Positions 46,502 through 57,994 of a DNA stretch of 64,000 nucleotides are shown here, piece after piece (the first letter of the stretch is position 1; the number at the start of each line of letters is the position of its first letter). The DNA lies in assembly GCA_946800325.1 (NCBI GenBank), contig OX326960.1, positions 56,318,855-56,382,854 on the forward strand, read 5' to 3'. Both the position numbers and the translations under genes were made by a program. This DNA comes from Luzula sylvatica. Lineage: Eukaryota > Streptophyta > Magnoliopsida > Poales > Juncaceae. The notes under the pieces are model-generated. The model did not search any database, had not been told where the DNA came from, and was given only the letters and a program-made list of their open reading frames with translations.

Positions 46502-49500
46502 CTACAGTCTTGCTAAATTCCAGGAGTTGACTAGCTCTCTAATATTGTCGGCTAGTAACAGTGGTGTTTTCCCTTTATGTTTGAAAATGCGATTATATCT
46601 TTCCTTCCACAGAAACCACATGGTAGCAACCCATTTTTGTAGTTTTAAGCGTTTTCCAGTTTTCGTCAGCTTGCTGCGGAGAAGGAATTGCCATGTGTCG
46701 ATGAGGGAGGTTTGATTGGAATTATCTAATCCAATATTAGCGAAACATGTTTTGGCGTATGTGCATTCGTTGAAGAGGTGTGTTGTCGATTCGAAGTGAT
46801 CAAAACAATGTACACATGCTGTGATATGATGCCAGCCTCTTTTCATTAGATTTTCTTGGGTAAGAATTTTATTATTTAGTGTTAACCAAATGAAAATTTT
46901 AATCTTGAGTGGGGTTTTTGTCTTAAAGAGCTGGGTTGTCCAGGAGCAAAGAGTTCCCAGGTGTATTAGAAAATTATAAACCTCTTTAGTACAATATCGT
47001 GATGCTGGTAAAGGTTTCTGAAAAAAGGTTTTTTGAGTATCCTTGGAGAGAGATAGAAATTTGTATACTGGGAGAAGTTTTAGTAGGTCTTTAACGAAGT
47101 AAGAGGAGAATTTGCCAGCTATCCCAGGTAGTAATTTAGCTTGAGGCACTCCATATATTTGTTTGATGAAATGAGTCCATAGAGAGTTTTCTTGAAAATC
47201 TATTTTAAAAAGCCACTTTAATAAGAGCGAAGTATTTTGTATTTGGAGATTGGAAATGCCTAACCCTCCATGTCTCTTTGGAAGGCAGACTTTTGACCAT
47301 TTGACTAAGTATTTTCCTTTTGTTGTTTTATTGGATCCCGACCAGAAGAAATTCCTGATAATAGAATTTATTTCTTTTAAGATTTTGATCGGGAATCGGA
47401 AAACTTGCATGTAGTATGTGGGCAGAGCAGCTAACACCGAAGTTATTAGCGTGATTCTTCCTCCTAAAGATAACATTTGGCCTTGCCATTTATTCAATCT
47501 CTGTGACAGCTTTGTAATTAGTGGTTGGAAAGTTAATCGTGAGGGTTTCTTGATGGAAAGTGGAAGACCTAAGTAGCTAATTGGGAGATCTTTTTTGTCA
47601 CAATTTAAGATGTAGGCTAAATGAGGAATATTTTCCTCCGGTATTGCAATTGGGATGAAGCCAGATTTGTTCCAATTAATTTGTAAGCCGGAAATTTTAG
47701 TGAAAGATGTTAGTGTATGAGAAATGACACGTAGGTTATGTGGGTGGGCTTCGACAATGATAATGGTGTCATCAGCGTATTGTAGTGTTTGTGGGGCAAA
47801 GTGAATAGGGGAGGAGAGACTTGGCCCAACATTTCGAAGAATTGTTTGTAATCCATCAACGGCTAAATTAAAAAGTAGTGGCGAGAGAGGGTCTCCCTGT
47901 CTGACCCCTCGCTTATGTTGGAAGTATTTGCCGTGAATATCATTAGTGAGTATCGATGAACTGGAGGAGGAGAGGATGTGTGATACCCATTTAATCCATT
48001 TATCATCAAAACCTTTTGCTTTTAAAATGTATAATAGGTAATTCCATGAGATGGTATCAAATGCTTTTTGAAAGTCGATTTTAAGCAAAACTGACGGTAT
48101 TTTCCTCTTATAATAGTGAGAAAGAATTTCTCTTGTGGAAGTGAATGAGTCAAGAATCGATCGACCTTGTATGAAAGCTGTTTGGCAGTTTGATATCAGG
48201 ACAGGCATAAAAGACTGCAGTCTTGTGGCCATTATTTTCGAAATTATTTTAATTGGAGCTGAAATAATGCTTATGGGTCTGAAATCAGACACATCCAAGG
48301 GGCATTGTTTCTTTGGTATTAAGGAGATAATAGCTCGATTAATTTCCCCAAGGTCAATTTTTAATTCAAAAAAGTTTGCAATGAGAAGGATTAGTTGTGG
48401 TTTGATTAATGTCCAGAATACTTGTAGAAACTCAGTAATAATTCCATCCGGTCCACAAGCTTTCCCTTTTTGTAGATCGAAAACTGCCGTTTTAATTTCC
48501 ATTTCTGAGACTAGACAAGCATGGTCAGTTAGTGCTAGTATGTTAGAGTGAATATTGGGAATATCAAATATCGGAGAAGTGGGTGCTTTTACTCCAATGA
48601 TGTTTTGGAAGTAATTAGTAAAAATGGTATTAATATGAGTCGAATTTGTATAAATTTGATCGTTTTCTTTTATGTGTGTAATATGGTTTCTAGTTTTACG
48701 ACCCGATGCTATAGAATGAAAGTATTTTGTGTTACTATCTCCTAATTTGACCCATTTACATGATGATCTTTGCTGCCATTTCTCTTCTTGCATGATGTTT
48801 AGTGAGTAAGCTTTTGTTTTGAGGATATTTCTGAGATTTTTTTCCATGGTAGTTAGTAATCGATTTTCTTCGAATGAGTCGATAATGGCAATACATTGTG
48901 GACACCTTTTAAGCGTTGAGTCCATGTTTCTATATTTGTTGTGAGCCCATAGAGAGACCAATTCTTTGACCTTATTGAGTCGTAGTAAGTAATCTTTTAT
49001 AGGATCAACATCTCCTACGGGAGTTTGCCAAGCTGTAGTAACTAGGTTGTGGAATTCTTCGTCTCAAAACCAAAATCGCTCAAATCTAAAATTAGATGTT
49101 TTTGGGCGTTTATCACGTATGGAGAGAAGTAGTGGTATATGGTCTGATGTAATAGTGTTGATTGTGTTTAGTGAAATATTTAATAGCGGGGAATGAAAAT
49201 GTGAAGAGAGTAACATGCGATCTAATTTTGATAAGGTTGGGATCTCTCTTTTGTTCGAGTACGTGAATTGTCTTCCATGCATTGGGGGCTCATGGAGGCC
49301 TTTATCAGCGATGTATTTGTTGAACGAGTTCATATGGATACGTGAATGAGGGATACATGTTGTTTCGTATGTCCATCTAATGATATTGAAATCTCCTAGT
49401 ATGATATGTGGAATATATTTGGTAAGCGTGTATTGCGATAGAAGATCAATAAAGGTTGTTTTAAGTTCATTTATTGTAGGGCCATAGGAATTTATTAAAA

Positions 49501-49822
49501 TAATAGTTTTATCGGAGAGATTTTTCAACTCCGTGAAAATGAAGAACTGGTGTACCTGGGAATGAATTAATGTCCACTTTCCGCTCCATGCGGTGAGAAG
49601 TCCTCCTTTTGCATTGTTGGCTTTTGAATAAACTACTTTTTGGAATTTGTATGGACAGATTTTCCTTAGGTGGAAGAAGTCTGGGTCTGCCCATTTCGTT
49701 TCTTGTATGCATATGATATCCGCCTTACTTTCTTTGATTGCTGACTTGACAATCATACATTTATAATTATCTCCTAATCCTCGTACGTTCCAGGTTAGTA
49801 ATAGAGTTGGTGAGGGAATCAT
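46502..49822 (-). pseudogene. LINE ORF2: endonuclease, reverse transcriptase (one stop)
   Basis: A single reading frame of about 1106 codons is interrupted only by one TGA at 49064-49066. The first part is an APE-like endonuclease: LLTWNVRGLG, IICIQETKWAD, NSYGP, ILGDFN and TSDHIPLLL. After the stop it continues in frame (DEEFHNLVTTAW) to reverse transcriptase: KACGPDGI, ISLIPKK, FRPISI, KIDFQKAFDTISW, RGVRQGDPLSPLLFNLAVDG, LQYADDTIII (intact YADD) and YLGLPLS. It ends with a zinc-finger-like C-terminal segment (HITACVHCFDHFESTTHLFNEC) and WFLWKERYNRIF. Apart from the TGA the protein looks functional, so this is a young copy. It would nick target DNA and copy its own RNA. Confidence 0.93.
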
Positions 49823-51078
49823 GATCCCTCTTTAAGTAAGTTTGTTGGTATTAGATCATATCGTATGTGGAGAGTAAAGGTGCAGTACTAAGTAGATGTT
49901 GATATTAGAAGTGTTAGAAGTGAGCAAACTTATATTTTAAGTAGTAATGGATAGAGCTTAGAATATATATATAGTAAAACATTTTTTTTTTTTTTAAATA
50001 AATATATGAAATATTATATTATACGAATATATATATTATATATACGAATATATATAATAAATTTTTTTTTTTTTCAAATATATAAAATAATATATTATAA
50101 TTATAATGAAATAAATATTGTTATGCAAAATAACCTATAGGGAATGTTAACCTTGTAAAAAATGAGCATACTCACTAGATAGGTCTAGTTAGTATGCATG
50201 TTCTAATTTGTATCTAGGTAGTAATGTATTTTAAGTAGTTAGTCTAATTATGTTATAGTTGGTTGGATGTTGGGGTAGGTCAAGTAAGTAATATATATAT
50301 ATAGAGAGAGAGAGCTCGTAATTGTGGTATCCTCTGGGGCATGCTAAATGATTGTACTTGTGGGATTGATTAATAGAGTCGAAGTATCTAAGTGTTTCTT
50401 TCAATCAAAATCTTAATCTTCTTTGGTAAATGAGGAAATACTTTAAATCTTGATTTTGTGGGGAGGGGTATTTATAACCATTAAGTAATTTCCTTGAGAG
50501 TACCAGAGAATCATACTTATTATAATGACTGAGAAAATCATGATATGGTTATCATTCACTAAAACAGAGGTAGAAACATATCAAAATGATCACTCGGTTG
50601 AATCACAATGAGATATCAGTATTACTTCAAAAAAGTATAGTGTTCGAGATAGCAGTACTGATTAGCTGCATAACTAAATAATAGTCTAAAATACCCAAAA
50701 TAATAAGTCCATTACATCAAAACATAATAGTCTGAAACTAAAGCAAGATAATTTAGAGAAAATAATCAAAGGTGGTAGGTTTGAGTTGAAATTAATCTCC
50801 TAGATTTTCAGTTTCGGTTGCAGGCTCAGTTGATAAAGAGTTCATTGCTGCCTGAACTGATGCTTCGCCAAAGATGGTGTTTAAGTCCTGCACGTTCATG
50901 CCCAGACTTTCTTGGAAATCCACAAATTCGTCAGGGGTAATGTCTGGAAATTGTCTACTCATCTGCTCAGTATTGAGGCTCTCATATAGTATATGTTGTA
51001 GATCAACTGAAAAAGAAGAAGTTGAAGTAAAAGGAGTGAAGTAGTATATCATCATAGAAACAATCCAACTAACTATTA

Positions 51079-51111
<33 letters not shown>

Positions 51112-51144
51112 AATGAAATGAAGTAAGTTGTGTGATGATGGGTC
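49823..51144 (-). other. LINE inter-ORF region
   Basis: Mostly AT-rich, with A/T runs at 49982-50075 and a run of over 30 A on the plus strand at about 51078-51110. A short minus-strand frame at 51055-50792 (LNTEQMSRQFPDITPDEFVD...) is acidic and follows ORF1. It may be a detached C-terminal part of ORF1 or chance. A GA-rich tract is at 50299-50313. Confidence 0.5.
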
Positions 51145-52816
51145 TTAATTCATATTATTTTCATTAATTACAATATGATTAGATAATCCACAGAAAGCTT
51201 CTATTTCTACTAGCTGATCATGGCTTAATCCCTCGGGTTTAGACATATCTTGCTGTAAAGCTTGTAATATTGATTCTTTTTGAGAGATTTTCTTTTTTAA
51301 TTTCTTAGAAATAGTGATTGTTTTCTTAGATTTAGGGGTCTGTGAGCTAGGTAGAATAGTAGGATCTTTGGTGGATTGTTTTTTGAAAATGGCTTCATGA
51401 ATCTTTTTCTCTCTCAGAAAGAAAGGTCCTTTAGTTGGTAGTTTATTATATGTATTGTCTGAATTTGATGAATTCATAGTATTTTTCTTTTTAATTTTTT
51501 TCCTGATTAAATATAATGGAATGTTACCTTCATCCTCCTCATCATCGTGCCCTCCTTGTGGAATTCCGGAGTTCGATTCTCGATCTTCCACCGGTTGCTT
51601 ATCCAGATTCTTTAATGGCGTGAGTTGGGCTGAAGTATCATCTGGAATGGTGAGTTCAGAGCTCTTTGGATCTCTGATGTGATGTGGTACCATAGGGGCC
51701 AATTCAGAGAGAGGATCAAGCTTTCTTCTTTCCTCATGGTATTGAGGCTCTGTCATCTTCTTGAAATACTGCGTGATTTTCTTGTTGATGGAAATGAAGT
51801 GTTCAATAGGTAGCTCTTGAGTTTCGGCGTTTTGGTGTGGCTTGAAGATTCTTTTTACCGGTACCGTGATCCATCCTTGATCATCTACTGATGGATGCTG
51901 AGTGTTGTCGATCTGCCATCGGTTGTCGCCTCTAATCGTTGTAGGAGCGATGGTGGAGTCTGTGGGGACTGCTTGCAAGCTGTTCAATAGGGTTGGTGGT
52001 GTCTGAATTGGATCGTTATCGCTCTGAGGGGGGGTCTGAGCGTGCAATGTAGAGCCCGTTGCTGGGTTTGGTTCTACTGCTTGCATTTCTTTCATTCTTT
52101 TGGTCTGTTCTGTTGGAGAGTTCTGAGTAGTCTGAACTTCATTAATTTGGTTAGGGGTAGGGTTAGGGTTAGAGACGGCTTGTTGTACTTGTAGAGTTTT
52201 TTTTGCTTTTTGCAGCTCCCAGAATTGCCTGAATTCGTCCGGTGAGGGTGTTGGGTCTGCTGGGAATGATGCATCAAGGGGTTCTATTGATCATACCAAG
52301 ATATTGAACCGAGACTAGTTGACTCCTAGTAGGTGCTTTGGAATGGGCACACAATGTGTCCGGAAGGAGTATTAGATCAGTAACCCCTATGAGGAGTGTA
52401 ATGGAGTCCAGAAATGTAATGTGGTGCAACGGCGCATGGTAAAGAATTGTGGCGAAGCCTCCGGTCAGCACCGCTAGTTGTTCGATGCAAAATGACTGAA
52501 CTGGTACATTGTGTAGTCTAATCCACACTTTAAATGGGAATTGCGCTAAGGAGGAGTCTATAGAGACCTCCCAGGGGTATACAACATATCCCACATCCAG
52601 AAGAGTTGGTAGGTGCTGATGGATGAACTCGTCTCTTGACATATCCTCGGGCATCGTGAGCAGGTAACGATGATCACCAAGGAAAGCGAGCTTGAAGGCG
52701 ATCGTCCATCTTCTACACTTAATTACTAATTGTCTTAGCGTGTATAATGAGTGACTGGTGAGAAGCCTAGCATCAATGACCAGAGCGTCACAGCGTAATT
52801 TCTGAATGAGTTGCAA
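51145..52816 (-). pseudogene. LINE ORF1 (DUF4283/gag-like), frameshifted
   Basis: The first part (52816-52274, 180 codons) contains RWTIAFKLAFLGDHRYLLTM, FIHQHLP and FPFKVWIRLHNVPVQSF, which fit the DUF4283 RNA-binding type domain at the start of plant L1 ORF1 proteins. A frameshift near 52275 leads to a Gln/Pro-rich linker (52277-52092), and another at 52095 to a 316-codon hydrophilic segment with several Lys-rich clusters (IRKKIKKKN, SKKLKKKISQKE). No CCHC zinc knuckle was seen, although many plant L1 ORF1 proteins have one. ORF1 would coat the LINE RNA. Confidence 0.75.
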
Positions 52817-52837
52817 GCTTTCAGTATATATTTTGGG

Positions 52838-54065
52838 AGTTTTTTTTCAATACACCAAAACTTTCCTAACCGTCCACTCTCATAAATCTAATGGTCCAGA
52901 TTAAACAAGAAAACCTGCTAGATCTATTCAGCAGGTAAAAAATGTTATTCAGCAGGTTACCATTATGGGACAAAAGGACATAAAAGTAATTTCACTTGGC
53001 TCAATATTCTTTCTTCTCTTCAATTACTACACGCCTCATTTACTCATCAATTACTGGCACGCCTCTTTCTTCTCTTCATTTGCACGCCTCATTTACTTCA
53101 TGCATGATCATTTATTGCTAGGTGTGGTCTTTTCTATGTTAACATACTAATTTCAATGTTAGTAAATTTCTGCATAAACCAATAAAAATTAAATCCTCAC
53201 ATTATACGTATTTCAATGTTAACATACTAATTTAAGAGGAAATATATAATTTTCATATTCATATTCATTATATCATTATCAAGTTGTTAGTAGCAATATA
53301 CCATTTTCAATATTAATAGATATATAACAATATTATGTTTTGGGTACATACAATTTTCAATGTGAATATAATATTCTCACTGTCAATATTTTTATAAAAT
53401 AAAATATCGTAATATATAAATGAAATTATGCAGGCATTTTATGATTTGGTACTCTTGAAATTACTATATTCTTGAAATATAAAAATGTTAAGTATTAAAT
53501 ATTATTAATTCTTGTATATTTTCATGCGACAAATATCATTTATATATAATCAGAAATTCAAAAGTATATAACAAGTTAAACAACATACTTAAAAATACAC
53601 AAAAGAAATACTAATTGCAAATAAAACCATAAACATCATACTTAAAAATCTATCTATAGTATTAATCTTGAACAAGTTGCAAAAAGATGACACTTGTCAA
53701 CTTTTTTTTTTTTTAGATTTTGTTTATATTGAACCCCAAATTATATTTATGTACGCAACAAAAATATAATTTGTCTCCGAACTCATCACAATATTCTTGA
53801 CGAGTTGACAAAGTGAATTGATTAACATTTTTAAATGACTCAATTAAATGTTAATTGTCACCTTTAATTAACACATCAATAATTTATAATATGTCCATAT
53901 TAGCAAATGTTAATTGACGTGTCAATTCAACTAAACGATCAATTAAATCGTGAAATGAGACAATCAATAATATAAATCAACATACTTAATCATCTCTTGC
54001 CGTCTCATCAAGGTATGTTATTTTTGTGTTATTGGGGCTCCATATATAATCCATGTATGAAACTA
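52838..54065. other. AT-rich intergenic DNA
   Basis: No gene is recognised. TTTCAATGTTA / ATACTAATTT phrases repeat around 53150-53230 and 53290-53390. The last three bases (54063-54065, CTA) are the left TSD copy of the CACTA element. Confidence 0.45.
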
Positions 54066-55867
54066 CACTACTACAAAAAGTCTCATTAGCTTCGAAAATC
54101 CTAGTGACTAAGTATATTTAGTCTCTGTATGTTGGTTATTAGGAACACATTTTGCTTTGTCCCAAAACAGTTATATTTCTTGGGACAAAGATTTTGTTTT
54201 GGCACTACAATTGTCACAGAAGAAGATTAAGATTTTAAGTCCGTACATTTTGAGACTATTGTTTGTCACAAAATAGATTACTTATAAAATGAAAAATAAT
54301 TGGAACGAAAGTTGGCCGTTGATTGTTGTAAATTATATGGAAAGTCTTGCGTGATATATATAAGGTCATACATTAATTTTATACTATTGTAATTAATTTA
54401 GACAAGTCTTAATTCAATTCAACAAGAAATATTTTAGGGACCGGCGTAGTCCGTCTCTAAAATAAGATTTTGGTCGCCATTGGTTGGGAGACAATATGTA
54501 GTCGTTAATATTTTGTCCTAACATCGTGAGTCCAATAAATTAATTTAATACTAATCATAATTAATTTGACAAATATTAATTTTTAGGTAGAAATTAATAT
54601 ATCATTTTAGTCTTCATGGGAACTAATATGTGATGAGAATGTTGGAGCGAATTTTCCCTCTAATTATCTTTTCATCCCTAAGTAAAAGCAAATATCACAT
54701 ATATCCCAATTGATATTAAATGCATTTTTTTAGACGATAATTTGTTAGAATTGACTTGTTCAATTTCTCGTAACCCTAATATACAACATAAAATAACTAA
54801 ATTCATATTAAACCACGGTGATCATAACAAACTACCTTATACAACAATTTCCAGAAGTATTGTTTCAATTACGCCATTTGATTTCAAAATTCTCACTATT
54901 TAATGAAAACATCATAGATAAAAAATGAAATTCCTAAAAAAAACAATCTTCACAAATCAAATACAAGTTACATAACTTAAGAATTCTAAAATTAATAAAT
55001 AAAATTTTACTGTTTTCTCGCAGCGAAATATCTCCTCCAATAAATTAACTTTTTAGAGGAATTCATCGAACACCTTATCATCACAAGATGTTTGTTTGAT
55101 ATTTCTCACAGCGTATTTTTAATTGAAAAAACTGTGTATGAGACATTATTAAATTTCAATTACACATTGATCTATAATATGCATTAGACTCTCATGATTC
55201 AAAGTGAAGAAAAATCTTAGAGGAATTTCGTCGGACACCTTATCATCACGAGGTTTTGGCTAGAAAGTGAAGAAACTTCTAATAGGAATTTAATCGAACA
55301 CCTTATCATCACAAGGTTTTGGCTTGAGATATATTATAGCCCCATCTGAATTTGAAAAAAAAACTATGTATGAGACTTTATTAAATTTCAATTATTCCTT
55401 GTAATAAATATAATCAGCAACAAAAATTAGAGAGAAATTTATAATCAGCCCGATTATAAATTCCAATTATTTCTTGTAACAAACTCTAATTGGAATTTAA
55501 TTACTTGACATTCAAGAAATCAAAAGTAATTTAAGTAATGAACTGAATTAGTTAGAACAAAAAAAAAAGGGGAAGTATTAAGCTTGTCCAACAGAATTCC
55601 AAACATCCCAAACTCAGTCATAATATGTCCATTACCTACAAAACAATAAAAAGTATAATTATAATTTATAAGATTACAAATATAGAAAAATATAATTTAT
55701 ATTCAAATAAACTTACAAGAATGTAATAATCTCCTTGTTGTCCATTGAAATGAACACTTGATATTTCATAAACACATTCAATGAACTGTCCAATGATAAA
55801 TAAAAAAAAGTAAAATTAACAAAACAATTGTAAATATAGAAATGATGGAGTGCAAAATGTAATTTAC

Positions 55868-56046
55868 TTTCTTGAGCATGTTTATAAACCTGCCACTCGT
55901 AAGGAGGGCCGTAATTGCATCCTTTGCTATGATAGACGGACCCTTCCAAGTCTCGCTCCAAGAATACTCTGACGACAATCTCGAATTCTCCATCGAAAGC
56001 GGCGAATCCAACACCCTCTCCTCATCGGCACAAGCATTTTCCTTTC
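55868..56046 (-). pseudogene. exon-like fragment of unknown origin inside the CACTA element
   Basis: On the minus strand an open stretch reads ENACADEERVLDSPLSMEN, then SSEYSWSETWKGPSIIAKD and SGRFINMLKK, ending at a possible GTAAAT splice donor near 55868. The composition is less AT-rich than its surroundings, as expected of a captured exon. The plus strand is also open here, so the strand is uncertain. I do not recognise the source gene. Confidence 0.35.
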
Positions 56047-56190
56047 AATTTATGATAGCCTATTCACCTAAATCGAGAAAACAATATATGACTGAATTGA
56101 ATTTAAAAAAATAAGTAATTTCGACGAAATAATAAGTAATTTCGACGAACACCTTATGATCAGAAAAATGTACCTATTAATCTCAGCAAA

Positions 56191-56560
56191 CACCTTATCG
56201 GCACAAGCCTTTTCCTTTCATTGTATGATACCCAATTCACCTTAATCGAAAAAACAATATAGAACTAAATTAAATTTCAAGAAATATGTAAATAATCATC
56301 TGAATTCACCTATTAATCATCTGAATTCACCTATTAAAAACAATATAGAAAACACCTTATCGGCACAAGCCTTTTCCTTTCATTGTATGATACCCAATTC
56401 ACCTTAATCGAAAAAACAATATAGAACTAAATTAAATTTCAAGAAATATGTAAATAATCATCTGAATTCACCTATTAATCATCTGAATTCACCTATTAAA
56501 AACAATATAGAAAACACCTTATCGGCACAAGCCTTTTCCTTTCATTGTATTAATCATCCG
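56191..56560. repeat. 162-bp tandem repeat, ~2.3 copies
   Basis: CACCTTATCGGCACAAGCC recurs at 56191, 56353 and 56515, an exact 162-bp period; the first two units are nearly identical. Within each unit ATCATCTGAATTCACCTATTA is itself doubled. A diverged ancestor unit is visible at about 56013-56110. Confidence 0.9.
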
Positions 56561-56582
56561 AATTCACCTATTAATCTCAGAA

Positions 56583-57063
56583 TCCATATTTTGTTTCGTG
56601 CGTTTTTTCGATTTGTTTTCTTTTTTCTTATTATTATTCTCATCGTCATTAGTATTATTATTATTTGTTTGCTCCTTTTCTTTCGAGTGGACTTGATCTC
56701 TTGCGATTAAATAATCAAACAAACCTGCATTGAATTCCTGAACCAAACAAATAACATTAAACAGTTAAATTTCATGAAAATAAAAATAAAAATAAAAGTT
56801 ACCTCGAGAATATGGATGCGAGAATTTTGCAGTAATTCAGCATTTAATACTGCAGACTTGATTCCAAACTATTAACAATAAGATAATTACATTAATGTAT
56901 AAATAGGAAAAAGACGAAAAATAAACGGTACCTTCTCCAAGAAGAGCCTTAATCGAAAAGCCATATCGATAGTATTGACAAAAATAAGAACTTTTTTCTG
57001 AATAAGTTCGAGCTTCAATAATGCGAGCACATATAATTGCTTGTCTTTCATACTACACGATAT
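56583..57063 (-). pseudogene. captured DEAD-box RNA helicase exons (RH16/DDX56-like)
   Basis: Three exons with intact borders lie on the minus strand: 57063-56932 (SMKDKQLYVLALLKLELIQK, then KVLIFVNTIDMAFRLRLFLE, donor GTACCG), 56868-56803 (FGIKSAVLNAELLQNSRIHI, donor GTAACT) and 56737 to about 56583 (EFNAGLFDYLIARDQVHSKE, then an Asn/Lys-rich tail). Frames join without shift. This is the start of helicase domain 2 of the nucleolar ribosome-biogenesis helicase group that includes plant RH16, yeast Dbp9 and human DDX56. The N-terminal DEAD domain and the later ARG-D and HRIGRTGR motifs are absent, so no helicase could be made; a chimeric transcript is possible. The identification is from motif memory and is strong. 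Confidence 0.88.
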
Positions 57064-57560
57064 CTATAAATTAACAAATAATTAATATGAACTCGAATAA
57101 ATCAATTTAAACCGTATTTTACCCAAAATAATTAATATGAACTCGAATAAATTTAGTATATCTTCAGAAGCAAACATTTGTCCCATAAAGTGAATATTCA
57201 GAAACAAAAATAGGAAATTAATCTTGTCGCAAGAAAGGTGTCACAGAACAACAATAATTGGGAACCACATTTAGTCTCATAAAGAACATTTTCCACGACC
57301 ATAACTCAACACTGAAAGTTCATCTTCAGGGACCACCCCAGAAAACGGGGGAAAAAATTGGAAATTAATTTTGTCCCAAGAAAGGTGCCCTATAGGGACT
57401 AAATGCAAAAAAACTTTTGTCACCCTGATTTGCTGCGTCGGGCCTGTTATGACAAAGTCATAACGACTACATATAGTCCCTAAAGATCTACAGCGACTAC
57501 AAACGGGGTTTTAGGGACTAAACACGTTTGTCCCTAATTGCATTTTTTGTAGTAGTGCTA

Positions 57561-57986
57561 TGACTCAATTATTAATTTCGTTTGGTATAATTTAAAATTG
57601 TGTTTTTTTTTTAAAACAAATTGATATTTTTATGTTAATGAATGATATTTTAAATATATATTCGGTTTTATGTGTATTATTCACGGTTTTCTTTTATTTG
57701 TTTTAAAATTTAATTTTCTTTGAATTATAAGATGATATATCTTATTTATTTCATGTGAATTTATAATTATGGACTAATTCCATGAACACTTATTAATTAT
57801 AATGCATATATCCATAATAGACAAATTTCATGAACTTTTATTAATTATAATACATTTATTGACATCAATATATTTGCACAAATATCACGATTATATAATT
57901 GAGATTAAATGTATCCCCGTAAATTTTATTTAAACAAATTATACAAAAATATAGTCCCGCGCAATTGTTGCGCGGACCATTGCTAG
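57561..57986 (+). mobile_element. Helitron 3' terminus
   Basis: A perfect 8-bp hairpin, CCGCGCAA TTG TTGCGCGG (57957-57975), is followed by ACCATTG and CTAG (57983-57986) next to T. This is the Helitron 3' end signature. The body upstream is AT-rich and non-coding, and the CACTA element may lie inside it. The 5' end was not found. Confidence 0.65.
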
Positions 57987-57994
57987 TGTTTTAT

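Larger units (their letters stand above)
46264..52825 (-). mobile_element. L1-type LINE, nearly complete
   Basis: The element is flanked by the direct repeat ATATATTTTGGG (46252-46263 and 52826-52837). The similarity continues for about eight bases into adjoining T-runs, as expected for target-primed insertion at an A/T-rich site. On the minus strand the order is ORF1 (52816-51145), an inter-ORF region, ORF2 with endonuclease and reverse transcriptase (49822-46502), a ~230-bp 3' tail and a short A-run (7 A). Almost no leader precedes ORF1, so the 5' end is probably truncated. Confidence 0.85.
54066..57557. mobile_element. complete non-autonomous CACTA element with captured host exons
   Basis: The left end CACTACTACAAAAAG and the right end TTTTTTGTAGTAGTG are perfect inverted repeats over at least 14 bp, and the 3-bp TSD CTA is present on both sides (54063-54065, 57558-57560). 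Both ends carry subterminal repeats such as TTAGTCxCT and GGGACTAAA. No TNP1/TNP2-like transposase is encoded. Inside are minus-strand exons of a DEAD-box RNA helicase (56583-57063), another exon-like piece (55868-56040) and a 162-bp tandem repeat (56191-56560). This is a gene-capturing CACTA element of about 3.5 kb. Confidence 0.9.

Noticed and set aside
49064..49066. In-frame TGA in LINE ORF2 as a recoded (selenocysteine or readthrough) codon
   Set aside because: Nothing supports recoding; a single substitution in a non-essential copy is the simpler explanation.
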